A DNA stretch of 64,000 bases from a virus (IMGVR_UViG_3300043410_001471:126001-190000); one strand, 5' to 3'. Counted from the stretch's first letter, positions 1-8,684 are shown. The notes: a model not told the origin generated them from the letters alone. A program made the numbers and translations.

Positions 1-1
1 T

Positions 2-61
2 TGGAACGATTCATCGATAATTGATAACGCAGTTGAAAAGGTAAAAAAAGATATAAAATAA
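2..61 (+). CDS. 3' end of an upstream gene, possibly portal protein
   Basis: An open frame enters from the left edge and ends at a TAA one base before the protease start. The last 19 residues read WNDSSIIDNAVEKVKKDIK. In T4-like phages the portal gene (gp20) lies upstream of the prohead protease, so a portal C-terminus is the natural guess. Nothing in this short tail proves it. Confidence 0.45.
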   Translation, partial: WNDSSIIDNAVEKVKKDIK

Positions 62-62
62 G

Positions 63-653
63 ATGAGTAAAGGATTATTGATAGAAACCCATTTATTTGA
101 AGCCAAACTTGTAGAACAAGATAATGGTACTTATTTAGTTAAGGGTATCCTACAAAGAGCAGGAGCTGCAAACCAAAATGGTAGAAGATATCCAAAAGAA
201 ATCTTAATGAGAGAGTGTGAGAAATACCAACAACTTATTAAAGAAAGAAGAGCATTGGGTGAATTAGACCATCCGGATTCTCCAGTTATCAACTTAAAAA
301 ATGTATCTCATAATATCAGAGAAATTTATTGGGAAGGTGATGATGTTTGTGGTGTAGTAGAAATTCTTTCAACTCCATCTGGTAATATCCTTAGAGAATT
401 ATTAAAGAACAATATTCGTTTAGGTATCTCTTCAAGAGGTTTAGGTTCAGTAAAAGAATTGAGAGATGGAACTGTAATGGTTCAGGAAGATTTTGAATTG
501 GTAGGTTGGGATTTTGTATCAAACCCATCAACGCATGGAGCATTTATGGCACCAATGAACGAATCTAAACAATGGGCAAAAATAGCAGAAGAATGTGGAA
601 AGTTCTGCAAAGCACAAGATTTAATGAGAGAAATTATAATTGAATTAAACTAA
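63..653 (+). CDS. gp21: Prohead core protease, gp21-like (peptidase S77)
   Basis: Serine protease that degrades the scaffold and trims the major capsid protein during head maturation. The 196-residue product is close to T4 gp21 (212). Residues 37-46 (NQNGRRYPKE) match the family's N-terminal block. The catalytic histidine is probably H70 in GELDHP, and the serine lies in LGISSRG (S123 or S124). A WDFVSNPSTHGAFM stretch follows, as usual in prohead proteases. It sits immediately upstream of two small genes and the scaffold, the conserved T4 order. The ATG is one base past the preceding stop. Confidence 0.93.
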   Translation: MSKGLLIETHLFEAKLVEQDNGTYLVKGILQRAGAANQNGRRYPKEILMRECEKYQQLIKERRALGELDHPDSPVINLKNVSHNIREIYWEGDDVCGVVEILSTPSGNILRELLKNNIRLGISSRGLGSVKELRDGTVMVQEDFELVGWDFVSNPSTHGAFMAPMNESKQWAKIAEECGKFCKAQDLMREIIIELN

Positions 654-658
654 AACAT

Positions 659-913
659 ATGGCAAAGTTAGTAAATCTAATACCAAAAAATAACATTGTA
701 GTTAAAGAATCTTTAGATGATATGGATACAACATTACCATCTCAAGTAGAAAGATTTTTAGACAAAGCAGTAAATGCAATAAAAGGATATAATTTAACAA
801 AGAAAAAAGAACAATTAGTAATTGCTAAGATTATAGATGCATTGAATTTAGATAAACAACAACTAATGACTGCTATTCAAAAAATTAAGAAAAACGATAT
901 TTTAAAAAAATAA
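659..913 (+). CDS. Small hypothetical protein in the prohead cluster
   Basis: 84 residues, lysine-rich and predicted mainly helical. There are no cysteines, no signal peptide and no recognisable domain. It is tightly packed: 5 bases after the protease stop and 1 base before the next gene. T4 has small prohead core genes (67, 68) in this neighbourhood, so a core or internal head role is plausible, but there is no sequence-level support. Function unknown. Confidence 0.6.
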   Translation: MAKLVNLIPKNNIVVKESLDDMDTTLPSQVERFLDKAVNAIKGYNLTKKKEQLVIAKIIDALNLDKQQLMTAIQKIKKNDILKK

Positions 914-914
914 T

Positions 915-1352
915 ATGATACGTCTAAAAGATTTATTAAGTGAAGCTGAAGAACTTCAACAACTTCCAACGGAATTAAAAAGACATTTCTTAGAAATCAT
1001 TTCTACATATGGACAACATAGAGAGGGAATGGCTAGAAAATCGGATATCAGACAGGTTGCGGAAACTTTGGGTGGAATCGCAGATGCAGCGCAAGAATAT
1101 ACTTTAAGAGAAGGTGGTGATTGGTTTGACAGAGTTACGATTAAGCGTAATATGGGTGAACTTAAAAAATTACAAGCTGCATTTGAAAAAGAAGCAGTTG
1201 AAGCAAAAGCACAAGAACAAAGATTAGAATCATTATATGAAGATATGGGGCATGTGTTAGGAAGATATTTTGAAATAGCAGATGTATCTGAAGATGTAAT
1301 GAAGCAAAGATTAGGATTACAAGAATGTAAAACTTGCAAAAAATTAAAATAA
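915..1352 (+). CDS. Hypothetical helical protein with C-terminal CxxC
   Basis: 145 residues. The N-terminus MIRLKDLLSEAEELQQL resembles the amphipathic start seen on several virion proteins of marine T4-like phages. The middle (about 95-115) is Glu/Lys/Ala/Gln-rich and could form a coiled coil. The C-terminus carries one CKTCKK motif, too little for a complete zinc site in a monomer. The stop abuts the next ATG, implying co-translation. I do not recognise a function; position suggests a head-assembly or internal virion protein. Confidence 0.6.
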   Translation: MIRLKDLLSEAEELQQLPTELKRHFLEIISTYGQHREGMARKSDIRQVAETLGGIADAAQEYTLREGGDWFDRVTIKRNMGELKKLQAAFEKEAVEAKAQEQRLESLYEDMGHVLGRYFEIADVSEDVMKQRLGLQECKTCKKLK

Positions 1353-1724
1353 ATGGAAGAATTAGCATCGTTATTATTACAAAGTAGAACTCAATCACAT
1401 TCATTTCATTTAGGAGTTAGGGGAGTTGGAGCACACTCTGCTCATTTGGCATTAGGTGATTACTATAATTCCATTGGTGATTTAATTGATGGATTGGTTG
1501 AAACATATCAAGGTAAAGAAGGATTGATTCAAATTTCAGGTATTGGAACATTGGATAAAAATAATGATATTAAAAACATTATTAAATATTTCGAAACACT
1601 TTGTGGTATGGTAGCTAGACTAAGACAGAATCCAAAATTACAAGATAGTTGGATTCAAAATGATATCGATACAGTTGTATCTTTATTATATAGAACAAAA
1701 TATAAGTTGGTAAATCACCAATAA
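1353..1724 (+). CDS. DUF5856-like protein
   Basis: 123 residues. The sequence SRTQSHSFHLGVRGVGAHSAHLALGDYY followed by DLIDGLVETYQGKEG resembles phage DUF5856 proteins, whose helical, histidine-bearing core recalls a ferritin/Dps-like bundle. Three histidines fall in the first 30 residues. It is the last gene of the head-protease operon: the ATG directly follows the previous stop and a strong terminator follows. The molecular role is not known. The family call is from memory. Confidence 0.6.
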   Translation: MEELASLLLQSRTQSHSFHLGVRGVGAHSAHLALGDYYNSIGDLIDGLVETYQGKEGLIQISGIGTLDKNNDIKNIIKYFETLCGMVARLRQNPKLQDSWIQNDIDTVVSLLYRTKYKLVNHQ

Positions 1725-1739
1725 AATAAAAAAAAATTA

Positions 1740-1770
1740 AAAACCTCAAAGAAATTTGGGGTTTTTCTTT
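1740..1770 (+). terminator. Intrinsic terminator with GAAA tetraloop
   Basis: An 11-bp stem (1740-1750 with 1755-1765, one G-U wobble) is capped by GAAA (1751-1754) and followed by a T-rich tail. It closes the protease operon before the scaffold gene. Confidence 0.85.
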
Positions 1771-1787
1771 AGTTTTCTAAAAAACTA

Positions 1788-1797
1788 TATATTTATT
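1788..1797 (+). promoter_or_regulatory. Late-type promoter motif (TATATTTATT)
   Basis: Matches 9 of 10 positions of the TATATTTATA motif found before most structural genes. It lies just after a terminator and about 145 bases upstream of the scaffold start, giving an unusually long leader. Confidence 0.5.
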
Positions 1798-1804
1798 CTC
1801 AAAT

Positions 1805-1895
1805 ATCCTTTCTCATAAAGGATTTAAAAACTAATAGTTGATTAATGAATACCCTTCTCTATAAGGTGTGACCGAACAATCAACATAATTCTATT
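1805..1895 (+). promoter_or_regulatory. Structured 5' leader of the scaffold gene
   Basis: Hairpin 1 is a perfect 7-bp stem, ATCCTTT (1805-1811) with AAAGGAT (1817-1823) and a 5-base loop. Stem 2 pairs GTTGATT (1837-1843) with AATCAAC (1878-1884), and may extend through AATAG/CTATT (1833-1837 and 1891-1895). A short CCTT/AAGG hairpin could sit inside its loop. It lies between the late-type motif and the scaffold ATG. Role unknown; mRNA stability or translational control is possible. Confidence 0.5.
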
Positions 1896-1928
1896 GGAGT
1901 TTCCTACAAATAACTTCACAATCAAAAC

Positions 1929-1934
1929 AAGGAG
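1929..1934 (+). promoter_or_regulatory. Strong Shine-Dalgarno AAGGAG
   Basis: AAGGAG lies 8 bases upstream of the scaffold ATG. It stands out because most genes here lack a clear Shine-Dalgarno, and it suits a highly expressed assembly protein. Confidence 0.7.
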
Positions 1935-1942
1935 AAAACAAG

Positions 1943-3166
1943 ATGGCAAATTCAAAATTATTGAAAGAAGCAATCGCTGATGCCAAAGCCGTTAAAGAAA
2001 CTGCTTTAGCAAACGCAAAGTTAGCTCTTGAAGAAGCATTTACACCAAGACTTCAATCTATCTTATCTCAAAAGATGAGAGCAGAAGCTGAAGAGCAGGA
2101 AGATGATGTTGAACAAGTAGCTGAAGAGTTAGATTCAGATGGTATCGGTTCTAAAGTAGAAGCTGGATACGCTGAAACTCCTGGTGCAACTCCAACTTTA
2201 GATGCAGACACTGATTTATCAGTAGGTGTAGCTAAGGATGCAGGAAAGCCAGAACAAGCTGGTACTGACTACACTAAAGTAGCAGATATCAACGAAGAAG
2301 AAGAAAATCCTTTCGCTGACCAAGAAGGTGACAAAGATGCAGAAATTGCAGAATTGAAAGCTAGATTAGCAGAATTAGAAGGAGAAGATTCTGAAGAAAA
2401 CCCAATGGCTGGTATGGATATGGGAACTGAAGAAGAAGACCCATTTGCAGCAGCTGGTGATGATATGGGTTCTATGGACATGGGTTCTGATGAAGAATCA
2501 GAAGATGATATGGACTTAGAAGCAATCATCAGAGAATTAGAAGCATCAATCAATGGTGATGAAGAAGGCGCTGAAGAAGCTCCAGAAGAAGAAAATCCAT
2601 TCGCAGCTAACGAAAATTTAGCAGATGGTTCTGAAGCTGGTACTGATAAAGGCGAAGACCCTAAGGTTGTTGTAACTAACGAAGAAGAAGAAAAAGAAGA
2701 TGACAAAGTTATCGACTTAGAAGAAATTCTTCGTGAAATGCAAGATGATATGGGTGGTGAAGAAGCAGAAGATGATTCAGCTACAAAAGCAGAATTAAAT
2801 GAAGCTTACAAAACTATCAAATCATTACAAAAAACTATTAACGAAGTAAACTTATTAAACGCTAAGTTATTATTCGCTAATAAATTATTCAGAGCACACA
2901 ACATGACTAACGAACAAAAAGTGAAAGTGATTGAAACTTTGGATAGAACAAAATCAGTTAGAGAAGTTAAATTGGTTTACTCTACATTAGCAGAGAATTT
3001 CAAATATACGACATCTTCTAACAAAACAGCTAAGAAATCAATTTCTGAAGGTATTGCTTCTAAAGCAGTTAAATCAACTGCACCAAAAGCAGCAGCTAAG
3101 CAAGTAATTGCAGAATCTGCACAAATTTCTGACAGATTTAAGAAATTAGCAGGTATTATTAAATAA
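1943..3166 (+). CDS. gp22: Prohead core scaffold protein, gp22-like
   Basis: Internal scaffold on which the capsid assembles; it is later cleaved by the gp21-like protease. 407 residues, longer than T4 gp22 (269). The N-terminal 60 residues are helical and Ala/Lys/Glu-rich. The centre (about 85-270) is extremely acidic with recurring ENPFA/ENPMA/EDPFA and MDMG motifs. The last 130 residues are coiled-coil-like and end in RFKKLAGIIK, similar to the C-termini of T4-like scaffolds. It lies between protease and major capsid genes, as in T4. The expanded acidic centre accounts for the extra length. Confidence 0.85.
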   Translation: MANSKLLKEAIADAKAVKETALANAKLALEEAFTPRLQSILSQKMRAEAEEQEDDVEQVAEELDSDGIGSKVEAGYAETPGATPTLDADTDLSVGVAKDAGKPEQAGTDYTKVADINEEEENPFADQEGDKDAEIAELKARLAELEGEDSEENPMAGMDMGTEEEDPFAAAGDDMGSMDMGSDEESEDDMDLEAIIRELEASINGDEEGAEEAPEEENPFAANENLADGSEAGTDKGEDPKVVVTNEEEEKEDDKVIDLEEILREMQDDMGGEEAEDDSATKAELNEAYKTIKSLQKTINEVNLLNAKLLFANKLFRAHNMTNEQKVKVIETLDRTKSVREVKLVYSTLAENFKYTTSSNKTAKKSISEGIASKAVKSTAPKAAAKQVIAESAQISDRFKKLAGIIK

Positions 3167-3197
3167 TTAACAAACAAAAAAAATAAATTCATTTAAA

Positions 3198-4808
3198 ATG
3201 GACTTAAAAAAATTAATGAACGGCGCTAACCCACAAAGCATTATGCTTGAGCAAACTAGAGGTTTGAAAGCAAAGTGGGAAAAAACTGGATTGTTAGAGA
3301 ACGCAGGTTCTGAAACATCTAAGCATGGTATGGCAGTAATGTTAGAAAACCAAGCTAAACAATTATTGGATGAGGCTACAAGAACAGGTACTTCTTCAGG
3401 TTCTGAAGAGTGGGCTGGTGTTGCGTTACCTTTAGTAAGAAGAATCTTCGGTTCTATCGCTTCTAAAGAGTTCGTTTCAGTACAACCTATGAACTTACCT
3501 TCAGGTCTTATTTTCTACATGGACTTCAAATATGGTTCAAACCCAGCTGGTAATCCAAACTTCACAGGTTCATCTTTATTTGGTGATGGTGGAACTTTTG
3601 GTAAAGATTCTCAATCTCCAGCAGGAAACAAATTAGGTTCTACTCAAGCTACAACAGGTGGTTTGTATGGAGCTGGTAGATTCGGATATACAATCAATAA
3701 CGCTACTGCTGCACAAGCTGCAACTGTTGCTTCAGCATCTTTAGCAGATATCGATTGGGATTTATCTGACGCTACTGTTTCTGCATCTTATGCAGCTAAC
3801 ACATTGAAGAAAGTAACTGTGGCTTTACCATCAGATGCTGACTTCCAAGGTGTAAGAGCATTCGAATTAACTTTATTATCAGGTTCTTCAACTTTCTTCC
3901 CTCAATACACTACTAAGAATGGTTCTAACGTGGAATTCGTTGCAACTGTGACTGGTACAGGTTCAGCAGGTGCAAATGGTTCATCTTTAGCATACCATGT
4001 ACAACCTACTGATATCTCTCGTGGAGATTTCGAAGATAGAGGAGCTGATTTAGCGATTCCTGAAATCGAATTAGAATTGAAATCTGAGCCTATCGTGGCT
4101 AAGACTCGTAAGTTGAAAGCAATCTGGACTCCAGAATTAGCGCAAGACTTAAATGCATACCACTCTGTTGATGCAGAAGCGGAATTAACACAAATGTTAA
4201 GTGAGTACATCTCTTTAGAAATCGACTTAGAAATCTTAGAAATGTTACAACAAAACGCTTTCACAACTGATTACTGGTCTGCAAAAGTTGGATACGATTG
4301 GAATGGTGCAGGTTTCTCTATTGATTCAGACGCTGCAGCAGCATCTGCTTACACTAAGAGCACTTGGTATCAAACTTTAGGTATCAAATTACAAAAGGTA
4401 TCTAACAAGATTCACCAATTAACAATGAGAGGTGGAGCTAACTTCTTAGTAGTTTCTCCAAATGTAGCAACTATCTTAGAATCTATGAATGGTTTCTCTG
4501 CAAATCCTGGTAAAGATGCTTTACAATTTGCTGCAGGTGTAACTAACATTGGTTCTATCTCAAATAGATACGATGTTTACAAAAACCCTTACATGACTGA
4601 GAATGTAATCTTATTAGGTTTCAAAGGTTCTAACTTCTTCGAAACAGGAGCAGTTTACGCACCATATGTACCATTGATTATGACTCCATTAGTTTATGAC
4701 CCAACTAACTTCACTCCAAGAAGAGGTGTTATGACTAGATACGCTAAGAAAATCGTAAGACCAGAATTTTACGGTAAGATTATCGTTGATGGTTTAAACA
4801 CTCTTTAA
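3198..4808 (+). CDS. gp23: Major capsid protein, gp23-like
   Basis: Forms the hexameric shell lattice of the head. 536 residues against 521 in T4. The N-terminal ~60 residues are a probable cleaved propeptide; LLDEA at 56-60 places a candidate cut after E59, comparable to the T4 cut after residue 65 (inferred). EWAGVALPLVRRIFGSIASKEFVSVQPM and the C-terminal block with YDPTNFTPRRGVMTRYAKK are hallmarks of T4-type capsid proteins. It follows the scaffold gene and is closed by a strong terminator. Codons are noticeably more C-ending than in the fibre genes, consistent with high expression. Confidence 0.96.
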   Translation: MDLKKLMNGANPQSIMLEQTRGLKAKWEKTGLLENAGSETSKHGMAVMLENQAKQLLDEATRTGTSSGSEEWAGVALPLVRRIFGSIASKEFVSVQPMNLPSGLIFYMDFKYGSNPAGNPNFTGSSLFGDGGTFGKDSQSPAGNKLGSTQATTGGLYGAGRFGYTINNATAAQAATVASASLADIDWDLSDATVSASYAANTLKKVTVALPSDADFQGVRAFELTLLSGSSTFFPQYTTKNGSNVEFVATVTGTGSAGANGSSLAYHVQPTDISRGDFEDRGADLAIPEIELELKSEPIVAKTRKLKAIWTPELAQDLNAYHSVDAEAELTQMLSEYISLEIDLEILEMLQQNAFTTDYWSAKVGYDWNGAGFSIDSDAAAASAYTKSTWYQTLGIKLQKVSNKIHQLTMRGGANFLVVSPNVATILESMNGFSANPGKDALQFAAGVTNIGSISNRYDVYKNPYMTENVILLGFKGSNFFETGAVYAPYVPLIMTPLVYDPTNFTPRRGVMTRYAKKIVRPEFYGKIIVDGLNTL

Positions 4809-4847
4809 TCTTTGAGTAGATTTTAGAATCTTAAACTAAAAAATAAA

Positions 4848-4878
4848 AAAAGGGGAAGTAGAAATACTTTCCCTTTTT
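4848..4878 (+). terminator. Intrinsic terminator after the capsid gene
   Basis: A 13-bp stem (4848-4860 with 4865-4877, one G-U wobble), loop GAAA (4861-4864), then a T-run. The apical GTAGAAATAC is identical to that of the terminator after the tail tube gene. Confidence 0.9.
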
Positions 4879-4882
4879 TATT

Positions 4883-4892
4883 TATATTTATA
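4883..4892 (+). promoter_or_regulatory. Late-type promoter motif TATATTTATA
   Basis: Perfect match to the motif, 30 bases upstream of the next ATG and directly downstream of the capsid terminator. Confidence 0.65.
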
Positions 4893-4922
4893 TGTAATTA
4901 ATCATCTAAAATTAAAAAATAA

Positions 4923-5159
4923 ATGGCATATCCAGAATCACAATATACAGTAAGTGGAACAGGTCCTACATTTTTGGCAACGGATAGTGAAGTATCTTCA
5001 TTAAGTGGAAGTATTGCAACTAAAATGGCAAATACATCATTCACATATATCACAGGTTCAGCATCAGCAGCTTGGAACGATGCATCTGCATCTGCAGCAG
5101 GAGTAGCAGTTGGTGGAATGTATCACTCACAAGGAATAGTTAAAGTTAGATTAGTATAA
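4923..5159 (+). CDS. Small capsid- or virion-associated protein candidate
   Basis: 78 residues rich in Ser, Ala, Gly and Thr, starting MAYPESQYTVSGTG and ending GGMYHSQGIVKVRLV. The N-terminus is nearly the same as that of the following gene (MSYPQSQY), suggesting a common docking tag. The stop overlaps the next start by one base (TAATG), so the two are translationally coupled. Position right after the major capsid gene and a late-type motif suggest a head decoration or head-fibre component; this is inference. Confidence 0.6.
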   Translation: MAYPESQYTVSGTGPTFLATDSEVSSLSGSIATKMANTSFTYITGSASAAWNDASASAAGVAVGGMYHSQGIVKVRLV

Positions 5160-5800
5160 TGTCTTATCCACAATCTCAATACGATAATTATCAAAAAGCA
5201 AAAACATTATCTATATACACATTAGATAATGCAGACCATATTCTTACAAAACAAGAAGATGGTATGATGGGATATATTGCCGTATCTGATATAACATCTT
5301 ATATCAATTTAAGAACTGCACAAAAATTAGGTTGGGCACGATATGATGATACATTATACACAACATCATCGGCATTCACCGCAAGTTATACTAATGGTGA
5401 ATATACTTTACCAAACAATGCAGGAAATACAATAGAAACACACTTACATTCTACTATTTCATTTTACAATAGTGGTTCTCAAAAAATCCAAGTTGAAAAT
5501 GAAGGTGATGTTTATATGTGCACTGTCGTATTCAAAGCAAAAACTCCAAATGCAAATTCTTGCGTTTTAAGGTTACAAATGGATAGTACGGGTGACACTC
5601 CATATCAAAGAGTTGGTAAAGATTTATTTTTTGGAAAAGGAAATGATGAGTGGCATGATTTTCACGAAGTTTTTCAATGGTATGCCGATGCAGATTTTGT
5701 AACAAACGGAAATAGATGGAAAATCGAAGCAGTTGGTGCAAACGCATACATATCCAATGTAATATTCTTCATACAACGAACTCAAAACCATTCGGTATAA
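5159..5800 (+). CDS. Virion protein candidate, possible head decoration
   Basis: 213 residues, mostly predicted beta structure, with the N-terminal MSYPQSQYDNYQKAKTL. The rest looks like a beta-sandwich (alternating hydrophobics, about 95-205), which would suit a decoration or carbohydrate-binding domain. No known domain is recognised. It is coupled to the preceding small gene through TAATG and closed by a perfect terminator, so the pair forms its own late transcription unit between capsid and neck genes. Confidence 0.55.
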   Translation: MSYPQSQYDNYQKAKTLSIYTLDNADHILTKQEDGMMGYIAVSDITSYINLRTAQKLGWARYDDTLYTTSSAFTASYTNGEYTLPNNAGNTIETHLHSTISFYNSGSQKIQVENEGDVYMCTVVFKAKTPNANSCVLRLQMDSTGDTPYQRVGKDLFFGKGNDEWHDFHEVFQWYADADFVTNGNRWKIEAVGANAYISNVIFFIQRTQNHSV

Positions 5801-5803
5801 ATT

Positions 5804-5835
5804 AAAAAGAGTAGTTTTATCTACTCTTTTTTTAT
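5804..5835 (+). terminator. Intrinsic terminator, perfect 11-bp stem
   Basis: AAAAAGAGTAG (5804-5814) pairs with CTACTCTTTTT (5821-5831) around a 6-base loop, followed by more T residues. It is also partly T/A-symmetric, so it may work in both directions. Confidence 0.88.
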
Positions 5836-5838
5836 TTC

Positions 5839-5848
5839 TATATTTATA
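5839..5848 (+). promoter_or_regulatory. Late-type promoter motif TATATTTATA
   Basis: Perfect match, 24 bases upstream of the gp13-like start and just past the preceding terminator. Confidence 0.65.
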
Positions 5849-5872
5849 GTAGTAAAACTATAAATTTTAGAT

Positions 5873-7102
5873 ATGTCTGTAAACACATACTGGTCAGGTT
5901 CAACCGCAGCAGCATTTTCATCATCGGTAGCACTATCTGAAGCAACTCCATTTGGGTTGTATGATAGTGATTCTGATTTTAGAAATGATGCACCTAAAAC
6001 TGCAACTTGGGTTGCAAAAAGATTGGGATATCCTATTGTAAATATAGAATTGGATAATCAGCAAATTTGGGCTTGTTTCGAGGAAGCTACTTCGGAATAT
6101 TCAGCTCAAGTAAATCAATTCAATCTTCGTAATAACTTAGATATTTTAAGAGGACAACCTAAAGGTAAAGTTGCAAACTATTCTCAAACACTTGTGGATG
6201 GTTCATTCTTACCAACGGCAATTCGTATGGCACAGCAATATGGAACTCAAGCCGGAGTAGGGGGTTCTACATCAATTAAAAAGGCATATATTGATTTAAC
6301 ACCGGGTCAGCAGAAATATGATATAATGAAATCTGCAATAGATGTTGAAATGTATGAAGCTAGTGGAAGCGCTTCGGCATCATTTGCTACATTATTTACA
6401 GGAAGTTCTACAATAGATGTAACCAGAGTATTTCACGAAGCAACTCCTGCAATTGCAAGATTCTTTGACCCATATTCGGTTGGTGCACAAGGAACTCTAA
6501 ATTTAATGAGTGAGTTAGGATTTGGAAACTTTTCACCTGCTGCACAATTCTTAATGATGCCTTTATATGAAGATGTATTGAGAATGCAACAAATTGAATT
6601 CAATGACCACATTCGTAAATCAGCGCATACATTTAATATTGTAGATAATAAATTAGAAATATTCCCAATACCAACTACTGGAACTGTTAGTAGAGTTTAT
6701 TTTGAATATATGAGTAGAGATGAATTTGAACATGATTCTCAAACTATTCAATCTGATTCACTTTCGGATTATTCTGATATTCCATACGATTTTATTCAGT
6801 ATTCCGATATTAACGATGTTGGTAAACAATGGATTAGAAAATATACATTAGCTCTTTCAAAAGAACTATTAGGTGCGATTAGAGAAAAATATAGTTCAGT
6901 ACCTATTCCAGATGGGGAAGTATCTTTGGATGGTGCGGCATTAAGAGCAGAAGCTCAAGTCGAAAAAGATATGTTGATGACTCAGTTGAGAGAAAATTTG
7001 GAAGAAATGAGTAGAAAAAATGTATTTGAAAAGCAAGCACACGAATCGACTCATCACCAAGAAATGTTGAGAAAAGTTCCTTTAAAAATATATGTAGGAT
7101 AA
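5873..7102 (+). CDS. gp13: Neck protein, gp13-like
   Basis: Probable head-completion/neck protein that closes the portal vertex for tail joining. 409 residues. The block TPFGLYDSDSDFRNDAPKTATWVAKRLGYPIVNIEL followed by CFEEATSEYSAQVNQF recalls the neck/structural proteins of marine T4-like phages. It is followed 1 base later by a gp14-like gene and then a gp15-like gene, the T4 13-14-15 order. A Ser/Ala-rich N-terminal tail (1-24) precedes the conserved part. T4 gp13 is 309 residues, so this is longer. The family call rests on pattern and gene order. Confidence 0.65.
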   Translation: MSVNTYWSGSTAAAFSSSVALSEATPFGLYDSDSDFRNDAPKTATWVAKRLGYPIVNIELDNQQIWACFEEATSEYSAQVNQFNLRNNLDILRGQPKGKVANYSQTLVDGSFLPTAIRMAQQYGTQAGVGGSTSIKKAYIDLTPGQQKYDIMKSAIDVEMYEASGSASASFATLFTGSSTIDVTRVFHEATPAIARFFDPYSVGAQGTLNLMSELGFGNFSPAAQFLMMPLYEDVLRMQQIEFNDHIRKSAHTFNIVDNKLEIFPIPTTGTVSRVYFEYMSRDEFEHDSQTIQSDSLSDYSDIPYDFIQYSDINDVGKQWIRKYTLALSKELLGAIREKYSSVPIPDGEVSLDGAALRAEAQVEKDMLMTQLRENLEEMSRKNVFEKQAHESTHHQEMLRKVPLKIYVG

Positions 7103-7103
7103 T

Positions 7104-7559
7104 ATGCCAAAATTTGTATTAGGTAGAGATATCGACTTTTTTAGAAGTATTAGTAGAGAATTGGTTGATACAGTCATCCAAACTGCTATTGTATTGTTTA
7201 AAATAAATACTTACGAAAGTAAAGTAAACATATATGGAGAATCAATTAATAAAACTTGGTATCCTGGGGTTGAAATGTATTGCATGATTGATAAGGAGCC
7301 GGAAAATGTGGTTTATGAAGGATTCGGCCCAGATAATTCACAAACAATTACTTTCAAATTGGATAAATTAACTTGTGAAGAGAAAGGAATATATCCTGAA
7401 ATTGGTGATATGATTTTCTTTGACCAATCTTATTATGAAATTGATAATACAAATGAAGTGCAATTCTTAGGAGGTCAGCCAGCAAATAATTATAGTATAG
7501 TTTGTACGGCATTTATGACTAGAAAATCCGATTTAAATATAGAAGAACGAGTAAAATAA
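7104..7559 (+). CDS. gp14: Neck protein, gp14-like
   Basis: Partner of gp13 in the neck. 151 residues, shorter than T4 gp14 (256). Typical features include RDIDFFRSISRELVDTVIQ near the N-terminus, KVNIYGES in the centre and GDMIFFDQSYYEIDNT in the last third. It sits between the gp13-like and gp15-like genes. The start ATG follows the preceding TAA by one base. Confidence 0.7.
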   Translation: MPKFVLGRDIDFFRSISRELVDTVIQTAIVLFKINTYESKVNIYGESINKTWYPGVEMYCMIDKEPENVVYEGFGPDNSQTITFKLDKLTCEEKGIYPEIGDMIFFDQSYYEIDNTNEVQFLGGQPANNYSIVCTAFMTRKSDLNIEERVK

Positions 7560-7565
7560 TAGATT

Positions 7566-8684
7566 ATGCCAGCATCGAATCCAATTAGACCGGAACTAAA
7601 TAGAGCCAATCAAATAAAATCAGAAAAAAACGAAGTAAGACATTCTGTATCTTTATTTGATATAGATTATGCTATGATGTCTTATTTAGAAGATGTTGCA
7701 TTACCCACTTTGGAAGAGGGAGATGGTAATGTTGTAAAAATACCTGTAATATATGGTAATTCCGAAAGATGGAATGGTGCAAGAAGAGAAGGTATTTTTA
7801 GAGATATAAAGGGAAAAATTCAACTACCTTTGATGATGATTAGAAGAACATCGATAGCAAAGGATGAATCTATGCCAATGTTAAATAATCACCTATCTTA
7901 TCAAACTATTACAAAATGGAATAAAAATAATAGATACGATAGGTTCACATTATTAGGAAACACAAAACCATCATATGAATTGTATAATGTAACTATGCCA
8001 GAATATGTAGAAATTAACTACGATTGTATGGCTTGGACATCATTTACAGAACATTTGAATAAAATAATTGAAAATCTTACATTTACTACCGATTATTGGG
8101 GTGATAAGAAGAAATATAAATTCAGAGCAACTATTGCGGATTATAATATTGTAAATGAAGTTGGTGAAGGGACTGAAAGAATCAATAGAGTTGAATTCAC
8201 ATTAAATGTAAAGGCTTATTTATTGCCAGAAAAATTCGATGGAGAAAATACAACTAAAAAATCATTTAGTGTAAAAAAAGTAGTTGTATCAACTGAAACC
8301 GATGTAACCGCTAATGGTAGGTTAGAAGGATTACTAACAACCCCATCTCCATATTATGATAATAAAGATTTAGTAGACTTTTTATCTTTAAATAACAGCG
8401 CAACTCAAAACCCAATAACAACAAATACTATAACATTTAGTAATATAAAATTAATAAAAACTCCTGACCAATTGGCTTCCGTAGTAACAAGTGGACTTAC
8501 AATTGCTGGAGTAAGTTATGATGTTAAAGTTTTTATAAATGGACAGAGAGTTTTACAAACCGATAATTTTACCGTATCAATTACATCAAATTCTATACAA
8601 ATAACATTTTTACCAGCAGGAATTGGATATAATGTTGATATTAACGATGAAGTAATAATAACAGGTAAATTTGTTGATTTATAA
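7566..8684 (+). CDS. gp15: Tail completion / sheath terminator, gp15-like
   Basis: Caps the top of the tail and joins it to the neck. 372 residues against 272 in T4. Blocks align by eye with T4 gp15: KIPVIYGNSERW, QLPLMMIRR, the YELYNVTMPEYVEINYDCMAW stretch, and RVEFTLNVKAYLLPE. The extra C-terminal ~120 residues include a beta module (about 322-372, FINGQRVLQTDNF ... DEVIITGKFV) that also appears in the next two genes. The stop overlaps the next start (TAATG). Confidence 0.75.
   Translation: MPASNPIRPELNRANQIKSEKNEVRHSVSLFDIDYAMMSYLEDVALPTLEEGDGNVVKIPVIYGNSERWNGARREGIFRDIKGKIQLPLMMIRRTSIAKDESMPMLNNHLSYQTITKWNKNNRYDRFTLLGNTKPSYELYNVTMPEYVEINYDCMAWTSFTEHLNKIIENLTFTTDYWGDKKKYKFRATIADYNIVNEVGEGTERINRVEFTLNVKAYLLPEKFDGENTTKKSFSVKKVVVSTETDVTANGRLEGLLTTPSPYYDNKDLVDFLSLNNSATQNPITTNTITFSNIKLIKTPDQLASVVTSGLTIAGVSYDVKVFINGQRVLQTDNFTVSITSNSIQITFLPAGIGYNVDINDEVIITGKFVDL

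Noticed and set aside
2269-2706. Long open frame on the minus strand inside the scaffold gene
   Set aside because: Its Ser-rich product mirrors the GAA/GAT-rich acidic repeats of the scaffold. It is an antisense shadow with no start context of its own.
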